Source: Lentisphaeria bacterium UBA1732 (GTDB taxonomy: Bacteria; Verrucomicrobiota; Lentisphaeria; Victivallales; UBA1829). From it: a stretch of 13,251 bases of DNA. Positions within the stretch are counted from its first letter, which is position 1, and each line of letters begins with the position of its first letter. Of this stretch, positions 6,783-12,535 are shown piece after piece. Both the position numbers and the translations under genes were made by a program. The notes under the pieces are model-generated. The model searched no databases. It was given only the letters and a program-made list of their open reading frames with translations, and was not told the DNA's origin. Location: NCBI GenBank assembly GCA_002315855.1, contig DCIG01000024.1:1-13251 (forward strand). The letters are read 5' to 3'.

Positions 6783-7472
6783 TTATTGCAGATTCTTTAT
6801 GCGTTCCTTCCAGTCGGAAACAATCCCTTGTTTTTCTTTCGCATCATCCAATGCCCGTTCATCTCTCATAGACTGAATGACAAGATACATCGCCCGCACA
6901 CCATTAAAATCATTTTTCGCGAATTTATAATCTTTCCCATTCTGCCTGTTTTCTGATAATAAGTAGAAAGAACTGTCGTCTTCTGCAAACAGCTTAAATA
7001 AAATCGTACCATCGGTAAGAATGGCTATGACACGGTCTCCATTACGAAGGACAGCGTTGGGACGTACAAGAAGAAGTGTTCCTGGAGGATACCATGGAGA
7101 CATCGAATCTCCTATCACCCGTATTACAAAATCTCCCTCACATCCTTTCGTAAAAGAAACATAATCTTCTGCGTAGGTCCTTGCATATTCCCCTACGGGA
7201 AAGTAACTGGTATTGACGGTCGCCGCAGCGGCATCACTGATAATAGGGAAAGACAAGATTCTACTCTTTATGTTGGAAATCTCATCCTTGTCGGACTTTG
7301 AAGAAATGAGGTTTACGATTTTCTGACGGGTTCGAGGAGAAAGAGGTTTTCCCTGTTTCCAATTGAGCAAAGTATTTTTATTAATATTCAGTTCATGACA
7401 AAGTTGTAAGGAAGAATAAAAATGTTCTTCCTGCCATCTGAAGAGAGCTTCAAGAATCTCTGAATCGTTCAT
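6783..7472 (-). CDS. CI-like phage repressor, HTH plus S24 peptidase domain
   Basis: The 229-residue protein has an N-terminal helix-turn-helix of about residues 8-60 (SSLQLCHELNINKNTLLNWK) and a C-terminal LexA/CI-type S24 domain of about 92-205. In the S24 domain, Ser123 in IGDSMSPWYPPG and Lys160 in GTILFKLF are the expected catalytic dyad. It should hold the prophage silent by binding the boxes in the divergent promoter region next to it. The start at 7472 is chosen because AGGAGG lies 9 bases upstream and the HTH follows directly; the frame is open further upstream but runs through the AT-rich promoter region and is not protein-like. The usual Ala-Gly cleavage site is not visible about 30-40 residues before Ser123; only Val93-Gly94 is near. 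It is transcribed alone and ends in a strong terminator. Confidence 0.9.
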   Translation of the reverse strand: MNDSEILEALFRWQEEHFYSSLQLCHELNINKNTLLNWKQGKPLSPRTRQKIVNLISSKSDKDEISNIKSRILSFPIISDAAAATVNTSYFPVGEYARTYAEDYVSFTKGCEGDFVIRVIGDSMSPWYPPGTLLLVRPNAVLRNGDRVIAILTDGTILFKLFAEDDSSFYLLSENRQNGKDYKFAKNDFNGVRAMYLVIQSMRDERALDDAKEKQGIVSDWKERIKNLQ

Positions 7473-7504
7473 TTTTTTTGTCCTCCTAAAAGAATGCAGA
7501 AGAT

Positions 7505-7532
7505 AATATACCTCAAATAAGCAATAATTCAA
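7505..7532 (-). promoter_or_regulatory. Candidate sigma-70 promoter of the repressor gene
   Basis: On the minus strand TTGAAT (7532-7527) and TATATT (7510-7505) are separated by 16 bases, placing a transcript start near 7498, about 26 bases before the repressor ATG. An operator-like box (7537-7551) lies just upstream of the -35 hexamer. Confidence 0.6.
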
Positions 7533-7536
7533 CCTA

Positions 7537-7614
7537 AAATAGAAATATATTCTAAAAATATTGCTTAAAAAAACGAATATTTGTCTTGAAATAGGATATA
7601 AATAGGAATATATT
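7537..7614. promoter_or_regulatory. Three operator-like boxes between divergent promoters
   Basis: The pattern AAATAGRAATATATT occurs at 7537-7551 and 7600-7614, and a shorter form, AAATAGGATATA, at 7589-7600. The last two start 11 bp apart, about one helical turn, and fill the spacer and -10 of the rightward promoter. The first box includes the inverted repeat TAGAA-5-TTCTA. They are likely binding sites of the adjacent repressor, which would shut the rightward promoter. The AT-rich background weakens the case. Confidence 0.5.
7586..7614 (+). promoter_or_regulatory. Sigma-70 promoter of the rightward two-gene unit
   Basis: TTGAAA (7586-7591), a 17-base spacer and TATATT (7609-7614) form a near-consensus promoter, with transcript start expected near 7621 and a leader of about 90 bases before the ATG at 7710. 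Operator-like boxes overlap it. Confidence 0.7.
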
Positions 7615-7621
7615 ATATAAC

Positions 7622-7644
7622 GGGATTCATATTCGATGCATCCC
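7622..7644 (+). other. 5' leader hairpin
   Basis: GGGAT (7622-7626) pairs with ATCCC (7640-7644), and CAT with ATG inside it, with one mismatch between them and a five-base loop. It falls at or next to the predicted transcript start, so it would cap the 5' end of the mRNA, where it could protect it from decay. No T-run follows. Function is inference. Confidence 0.35.
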
Positions 7645-7709
7645 AGCCACCTTAAAATACTAAATGATAATTTGCACAAACATGGAATGTGTGAGAAAGT
7701 GAGATGTGA

Positions 7710-8903
7710 ATGAGAGCCTATAATGCCGCTACCGTCATTCGTCAGAGTTCAAGGGATATGCTGAATGCTTTTTTTTCCCACGAGCATTGTCTGGATTTCA
7801 TTAATTTTGAAAAAGACCGTCTTTATGAGATTCAAAATGCGTTCATGCTGTTACCGGATCAAAAACTGCATAAACTGGAGGTTATCATGCGGAACGTTTT
7901 TACGTTTTGCAGCAATGAATGTACAATGCCGCGTATTATAGATGAAATCAGACAGTATTACGGAGCAGATGCAGAACAATTTGTGTATGAACTTGTACAT
8001 CTGAAACGTCGTTATGATAAAGGTTTTTATGTGTACCTCAACTGCCCTGAAATCTGGGAGAGAGCCTGTGTATTTTCTCAATCCGATAATTTACCATCCC
8101 GTTTTTGGACGCATCGTGCATATTTGCCTCAACGTAATCCGGCACATGACGCAAAGACCAATCATGAATTCGGAGGAAAGATATCTGAATATTTGTGGAA
8201 AAAACAGGTACGCGGGAAAAAATTCATTGTTGAGTATCAGGCACGTTCGACTTCACTCCATTATTATTTCGTGTATTTAAGCGATTATGCGAACAGCTAT
8301 GAAACATGGAGCGAAAATTCGTGTGAATTAGAGAATCACAGCGAATCAAGAACAATCAATATGGTTTTTGCATATGATTCAGCACATGGCACATTAGATA
8401 CCTATAATTTGGGCGGCTATGAAATAACAGCCAATCTTCAAAAAATATTTTGTGAAGTCTTTCTGGAACATGAATTGGATACAGAAGCCATTTATAAAAG
8501 TGTTTATGAGCTTGATCCCCTTCTGAAAAAAGAAAATATTCTTCAACCTATTCCTGATTTGGGGATCAAACGAGTAAAACTTCTTTGTCTGGATTTATCC
8601 TACCTTTATCACTGTAAAAAAAGAACCCACCGTGTATCTGTGGGGAAAAGCAGCCCGGAAGATGATATCTACGATGTAATTGAATTCGACATGAAAAAAA
8701 CGCTGTTCAGTCCGTTATCCATGGTAAAAGTCAGATATGTGAAAATATATCTTGAAATTGAATTGAACAGCATAACAAGAGAAGCATGTATCGAATTTAC
8801 ACCGAATACAAGTACTTTGAAAAATTACAGTGATGATCTTCGTATTATTATCGAACAATTCATTGAAAGGAGCGGGATTGATGCTTTGCCCAACTTGCTT
8901 TAA
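7710..8903 (+). CDS. Unrecognised 397-residue protein, first gene of the accessory pair
   Basis: I do not recognise this protein. It appears soluble: no signal peptide or membrane segment is visible. The N-terminal 110 residues look helical (FINFEKDRLYEIQNAFMLLP, then HKLEVIMRNVFTF), and the middle has mixed beta and aromatic-rich stretches (KKFIVEYQARSTSLHYYFVY). The last third contains basic patches such as CKKRTHR, and it ends in a helix. No known catalytic motif is apparent. It is the first gene right of the repressor, under a promoter overlapped by operator-like boxes. The ATG at 7710 lacks a clear ribosome site; an in-frame ATG 16 codons later has only AAGGGA two bases before it. Codon and base use are visibly more AT-rich than the head genes, which suggests separate origin. 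It overlaps the next gene by 23 bases, so the two are probably made together. Confidence 0.8.
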   Translation: MRAYNAATVIRQSSRDMLNAFFSHEHCLDFINFEKDRLYEIQNAFMLLPDQKLHKLEVIMRNVFTFCSNECTMPRIIDEIRQYYGADAEQFVYELVHLKRRYDKGFYVYLNCPEIWERACVFSQSDNLPSRFWTHRAYLPQRNPAHDAKTNHEFGGKISEYLWKKQVRGKKFIVEYQARSTSLHYYFVYLSDYANSYETWSENSCELENHSESRTINMVFAYDSAHGTLDTYNLGGYEITANLQKIFCEVFLEHELDTEAIYKSVYELDPLLKKENILQPIPDLGIKRVKLLCLDLSYLYHCKKRTHRVSVGKSSPEDDIYDVIEFDMKKTLFSPLSMVKVRYVKIYLEIELNSITREACIEFTPNTSTLKNYSDDLRIIIEQFIERSGIDALPNLL

Positions 8904-9849
8904 TGCTTTTTTACAGTACCTTGAAATTCCGGACGGATTTGAATTCAGTCGAGAATCACTTGAAAAAGCAGGAATAGACGTTCCTCTTTATGAAGAACTG
9001 CATTTACTGAAAAAGGCACCTATTCCAAGCGGGATAGACTGTCCGACATGCGATGAATCGGCGGAAATTGGAATTTCATATTATGACGGGAAGCCGGAAA
9101 TCCGTGCTTTCTGTCCAAATTGCGGATATTTTTATCCGCCGAAATGGATGCTTGACACATGGGTTCTTGATTTTGAACCATTGCTGGAACCATTATACCG
9201 CGAATTTCATTGTTGTGAAAATACGACAGTGTGTATTCCCGGATTCTTGTGGAAACTTGGAAGATGCGGACTATCAGGACAATCACGTGAAATCTATGTT
9301 TGCAGAGGTCTTGGGGAATGTATGGACGACAAAATAATCGAAAGTTTGCCAAAGGACAAAACTTCTTTATTATTAGTGGTCGGGAAACAGGAAATATTTC
9401 ACGATTATGGCGATATATCAAATAATCGCATATTTCATTTATCTTCTGTTCTTTCGATTCACAATTGTAAAATATGTGCCGACATTACTGCGATTAAAGT
9501 GGCACTTGACCTTTTAATCCATATGAATCATCCGAAAACCAGGGGACCTGGGAAATACGCAAATATTGGAGACTGTTCCAAAAAAGTCCAGCTTGCCTTG
9601 CGTGATTTTTTTCTGGAAACGTATTCTGCCGCGGAACATGCGGAACGAATGGGACACAGTTATGATTTCAGACCTCTGACGCAAAAAGAGCTGGCACAGA
9701 GAATCGAAACAAATAACACAATGATTTGCAGGGTAATCAACGGAAACCCTGATTTGAAGAAAAGTCTGCAATATGCACAATCATTTCAAACAGCCTATGC
9801 ATTCGGAAAGAGGGCAAGTCAAAATCATTCTTTTGCACATATTTTCTGA
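8881..9849 (+). CDS. Zinc-ribbon and C-terminal helix-turn-helix protein, second gene of the accessory pair
   Basis: The 322-residue protein has three Cys-x2-Cys pairs: Cys3/6 (CPTC), Cys54/57 (CPTC) and Cys78/81 (CPNC); the last two form a likely zinc ribbon of about 25 residues between pairs. More cysteines follow (110-111, 118, 129, 141, 147, 196, 199). Residues about 160-195 (SLLLVVGKQEIF, then IFHLSSVLSI) look like a small beta-rich core. Residues 266-290 (LTQKELAQRIETNNTMICRV) read as a helix-turn-helix, suggesting nucleic-acid binding. The start at 8881 is chosen because AGGAG lies 8 bases upstream and CPTC follows directly; the frame is open 17 codons further up. The start lies inside the end of the previous gene, implying coupled translation. 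A strong terminator follows. It could be a transcription regulator or the sensor half of a two-gene system; the overall family is unknown to me. Confidence 0.8.
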   Translation: MLCPTCFNAFLQYLEIPDGFEFSRESLEKAGIDVPLYEELHLLKKAPIPSGIDCPTCDESAEIGISYYDGKPEIRAFCPNCGYFYPPKWMLDTWVLDFEPLLEPLYREFHCCENTTVCIPGFLWKLGRCGLSGQSREIYVCRGLGECMDDKIIESLPKDKTSLLLVVGKQEIFHDYGDISNNRIFHLSSVLSIHNCKICADITAIKVALDLLIHMNHPKTRGPGKYANIGDCSKKVQLALRDFFLETYSAAEHAERMGHSYDFRPLTQKELAQRIETNNTMICRVINGNPDLKKSLQYAQSFQTAYAFGKRASQNHSFAHIF

Positions 9850-9873
9850 TAAATAGTCAACAAGTTTTACATG

Positions 9874-9913
9874 GCAACGAACAGTCCTCAATGATTGTTC
9901 GTTGCTTTTTTTT
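9874..9913 (+). terminator. Rho-independent terminator closing the two-gene unit
   Basis: A 13-bp stem (GCAACGAACA pairs with TGTTCGTTGC, extended by three pairs including one G-T) with a six-base loop is followed by eight T. It lies 24 bases after the stop of the zinc-ribbon gene and separates the pair from the sigma-like gene. The 233 bases after it up to 10147 hold no gene I can support. Confidence 0.93.
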
Positions 9914-10146
9914 GGGGGGAAAAAATAGAATATCGGTCATTTTGCTCACTGTTTTTATCTGTTTCAGAAACGATTAATTTCAAAAAGCCGTTTTTTTCTG
10001 AAATTTCAAAATGAAAATATTCAGGATATTTAAGCTCATTTTTGTCCCATTTTTAAGTTTTCACCGCTTTTTGCTGAAATTTCCCGACATTGGCGTAGCT
10101 CTCGCACAACGCGGAAGCGCAGTCATAAAACCAAAGGAAATCCATC

Positions 10147-10671
10147 ATGCAAAAAGTTTCATTTGAAACGTTGTCCGTCAATCCGTACATCCTCGATTCT
10201 GTAAATGCTGTAACCGAGCGCGCTATCCAAAAATACCCTTCCCTTATTTTTTGGGAAGAGGAAATCAAACAAGATTTATGGGGAATAATAGAACGATGTA
10301 AAGATGTTTTTACACCGGACAAAGGAGCCTGTATCCAGACATTTGTTCGTGGCGTTCTTGACCGGCGTATCCATAATCTGTGCAAAAAATATTGTTCCAT
10401 CAACAAAACAAAGCAATACTGCACATTATCGATTACCAGTAATGAAGCGGAGTCTGTCCCTTCGAGAGAATCAGTGTATTATGATTGTTTTCGTAAAGAT
10501 GTGAATGCGGTTGTAAATACACTCCCGGAAAATCAAAAAAAAGTGTGTTTCCTGATCATGGACGGATTTTCAGTCTCGCAGACTGCGAAAAAAATGAATC
10601 TCTCAATGCGGTATTTTCAGAAACATTATATTTCCCCAATCCGTGAAGAATTTCGCAAAAACGGTTTTTGA
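10147..10671 (+). CDS. Sigma-70-family-like RNA polymerase sigma factor
   Basis: The 174-residue protein has the two-domain form of small sigma factors. Residues about 25-82 resemble region 2 (WEEEIKQDLWGIIERCKDVF, then FVRGVLDRRIHNLCKKY), which binds the polymerase clamp and the -10 element. Residues about 118-170 resemble region 4 (VVNTLPENQKKVCFLIMDG, then FSVSQTAKKMNLSMRYFQKH), whose helix-turn-helix reads the -35 element. Length suits an ECF-like or phage-type sigma. AAAGGAA lies 7 bases before the ATG. It stands alone, upstream of the rightward operon and just before the right 42-bp repeat, so it may switch on that element; this is inference. An alternative is a non-sigma regulator with a LuxR/sigma region-4-like HTH. 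No convincing promoter is seen in the preceding 230 bases. Confidence 0.7.
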   Translation: MQKVSFETLSVNPYILDSVNAVTERAIQKYPSLIFWEEEIKQDLWGIIERCKDVFTPDKGACIQTFVRGVLDRRIHNLCKKYCSINKTKQYCTLSITSNEAESVPSRESVYYDCFRKDVNAVVNTLPENQKKVCFLIMDGFSVSQTAKKMNLSMRYFQKHYISPIREEFRKNGF

Positions 10672-10758
10672 AAAGGAATGCTTTTTGACAACATTGTCGA
10701 TTTTGGGACACAAAATCATAGGGAAAACAAAAAAATGAAAAAAATTTGCGAAAAAACG

Positions 10759-10800
10759 TGTTTTTAAAGCATTTTTTCATCAAAAAAGGTGAATATACAT
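10759..10800 (+). repeat. 42-bp outward-facing repeat, right copy
   Basis: This is the mate of 6581-6622, in opposite orientation and pointing at the rightward operon, ending 92 bases before the RecE-like start. It begins TGTTTTTAAAGCATTTTTTC and ends AAAAAGGTGAATATACAT, both identical to the left copy; only the four bases between differ. A shared role in starting or controlling transcription of both operons is the simplest reading. Confidence 0.75.
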
Positions 10801-10805
10801 TATGA

Positions 10806-10831
10806 AGATTTTTGCATGAACACAAAAATCT
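10806..10831 (+). other. Leader hairpin before the rightward operon
   Basis: A perfect 9-bp stem (AGATTTTTG / CAAAAATCT) with an eight-base loop lies 6 bases after the right 42-bp repeat and 61 bases before the RecE-like start. It would be at or near the 5' end of the operon mRNA. It is AT-rich and only moderately stable; no T-run follows. Confidence 0.4.
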
Positions 10832-10891
10832 CTCTCAGAAAATCTTTCATCTGAACCATACAAGAATATCTATTTCAATCAAGGATAATCA

Positions 10892-11695
10892 ATGACCACA
10901 AACTTCATCATCACTGAACCGGCGGACATTTACCATGCCCGCAGCCGCAGCGGAGAATACATGTCCAGCCACATGCTGGCTGATTTCCGCGAGAGTCCCG
11001 CCCTCTACCACAAGGAAATCATCGGCGAGATCGATCAGAAAGAATCCCGTGCCTTTGCAATCGGACGTCCGGCGCACTGCCTGATCCTTGAAGGCAGACA
11101 AGCGTTTGACCGCGAATTTGCAGTTTCGGACGGTCCCATCAATTCGAAGACCGAGGAGCCTTTCGGGAAAAATACCAAAGCGTATGCCGAATGGAAGAAC
11201 AGCCTTGACCGCGAGGTCGTGAGCGGGAAAGATTTCGGATTCATCACCAAGCTCCAGGCATCCGTGCTGATGCACCCCATAGCGAGCGAATTGCTGGCAA
11301 ACGGTGTACCGGAAGGCGTTGTCCGCGCGACATACTGCGGGATGCCATGCCAGATTCGGATGGACTGGTTCAGCGAAGATGCCGGACTTGTTGACCTCAA
11401 GACCTGCGACAGCCTCAAATGGTTTGAAAGCGACTGCAAGAAATACGGCTATCTCCATCAAATGGCATTTTACCGGGCTATCATCCGGGAAGTGTCCGGC
11501 ATCACCGTTCCCGTTCACATCATCGCCGTGGAAAAGAACGAACCGTTTTCAACCGGCATTTGGAAATTGGGCGATGAAGTCCTGACCATCTGCGAAAAGC
11601 ACAACGAAGCCGCAATCCGTCGCTGCCTGAAATGTTTTGAAACAAACGCATGGCCGACCGGCTATGAAGAAATCCGTGTCATCGACTCTCTCTAA
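10892..11695 (+). CDS. RecE-like exonuclease, PD-(D/E)XK fold (PDDEXK_8/DUF3799-like)
   Basis: The 267-residue protein would degrade one strand of linear duplex DNA to leave single-strand ends for phage recombination. Family signs are SSHMLADFRESPALY near the N-terminus, AIGRPAHCLILE (56-67) and CQIRMDWF with Asp158. GLVDLKT has Asp168 and Lys170 as the metal-binding D-x-K, and YGYLHQMAFYRA (185-196) is the last conserved helix with its Gln. Length matches phage RecE-type nuclease domains, not the long E. coli RecE. AAGGA lies 7 bases before the ATG. It leads the rightward operon. The usual partner, a RecT/Bet annealing protein, is not present in the window; ParB-like genes follow. Confidence 0.85.
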   Translation: MTTNFIITEPADIYHARSRSGEYMSSHMLADFRESPALYHKEIIGEIDQKESRAFAIGRPAHCLILEGRQAFDREFAVSDGPINSKTEEPFGKNTKAYAEWKNSLDREVVSGKDFGFITKLQASVLMHPIASELLANGVPEGVVRATYCGMPCQIRMDWFSEDAGLVDLKTCDSLKWFESDCKKYGYLHQMAFYRAIIREVSGITVPVHIIAVEKNEPFSTGIWKLGDEVLTICEKHNEAAIRRCLKCFETNAWPTGYEEIRVIDSL

Positions 11696-11728
11696 CCATA
11701 AAACCATTAATCCGAAAGGAACACCATC

Positions 11729-12535
11729 ATGAACGAACTCATTACAAAAACTCTCATCATCACCCCCGAAATGGCACTTGATATGCTGGAAAAGAACAAA
11801 ATGAACCGTAATATCGATAAAAAACGTGTTCAAAAGTATGCGTCCACCATGAAATCCGGCGCATGGGAAATGAACGGTTCCACCATCGTTTTTGCCGAAG
11901 ACGGAACCTTGCTGGACGGTCAGCATCGTCTATGGGCTGTCATTGATGCAGAGACTCCAATTGCGTTTCTGGTCGTCTACAACGCTCCCAAAAGCAGTAT
12001 CACAACTCTTGACATCGGGAAAACGCGTACTGCACGACATATCCTGCAAATCGAACATTCCGAACATTCTACCACGGCGGCAATGCTGGCAAAACTGCTT
12101 TGGATTCATGATTTCTGCGATTGTAATCTTTCGCCGGAAAACTGCAGAAAAAACGTCAGTTTGACAATTCTCCGGCAATTCTATGATGAACGCAAAGAAA
12201 TGATTGAACAGGCCGCTGACCTTGCGGAACACGGGTCTCACCATTTCGTAAAATCCTATATGGCTCTTGCTTACTGCCTCATCGGTATCAAAACGGAACA
12301 CAAGGAGAAAATTTATTCTTTCTTTGAAACACTCAAGACCGGAGCATCCATTGGCGAAAAACATCCGTTGATGACGCTTCGTACCAAACTTCTTGACAAC
12401 CGTATCAATCATCGAAAACTTTCGGTGCAGGAAACAATTGCAAGTTATATTCGTGCCTGGAATGCGTATGTCCGCGGAAAAGATATTTCCGTCATTCGCT
12501 GGAACAGCAGCGAGTCGATTCCGGAGGTACTCTGA
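11729..12535 (+). CDS. ParB/Srx-fold protein with DGQHR motif
   Basis: The 268-residue protein carries DGTLLDGQHRLWAVIDA (58-74), the hallmark of DGQHR-type ParB/sulfiredoxin-fold domains, preceded by NRNIDKKRVQKYASTMKSG (27-45), the helix that normally introduces such domains. DIGKTRTARHIL (95-106) follows as a second conserved element. The C-terminal half (120-268) is helical and unassigned. Related domains occur in plasmid and phage ParB-like proteins and in DndB; the reaction here cannot be told from sequence. AAGGAA lies in front of the ATG, 33 bases after the RecE-like gene, and the stop shares one base with the next ATG, so this is an operon with coupled translation. Confidence 0.8.
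   Translation: MNELITKTLIITPEMALDMLEKNKMNRNIDKKRVQKYASTMKSGAWEMNGSTIVFAEDGTLLDGQHRLWAVIDAETPIAFLVVYNAPKSSITTLDIGKTRTARHILQIEHSEHSTTAAMLAKLLWIHDFCDCNLSPENCRKNVSLTILRQFYDERKEMIEQAADLAEHGSHHFVKSYMALAYCLIGIKTEHKEKIYSFFETLKTGASIGEKHPLMTLRTKLLDNRINHRKLSVQETIASYIRAWNAYVRGKDISVIRWNSSESIPEVL

Noticed and set aside
7473..7679. N-terminal extension of the repressor frame (about 69 codons)
   Set aside because: It runs through the AT-rich promoter and operator region, and a strong AGGAGG sits before the internal ATG at 7472.
9962..10003. Inverted TTTCAGAAA / TTTCTGAAA pair upstream of the sigma-like gene
   Set aside because: Arms are short, AT-rich and 24 bases apart; this is expected by chance in such DNA.
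10011..10175. A 51-codon plus-strand frame just before and into the sigma-like gene
   Set aside because: No ribosome site, and it overlaps the better supported start at 10147.
6581..10800. The 42-bp inverted repeats as ends of a transposon
   Set aside because: No transposase lies between them, no target duplication is evident beside them, and the enclosed genes (repressor, sigma-like) are normal phage control genes.
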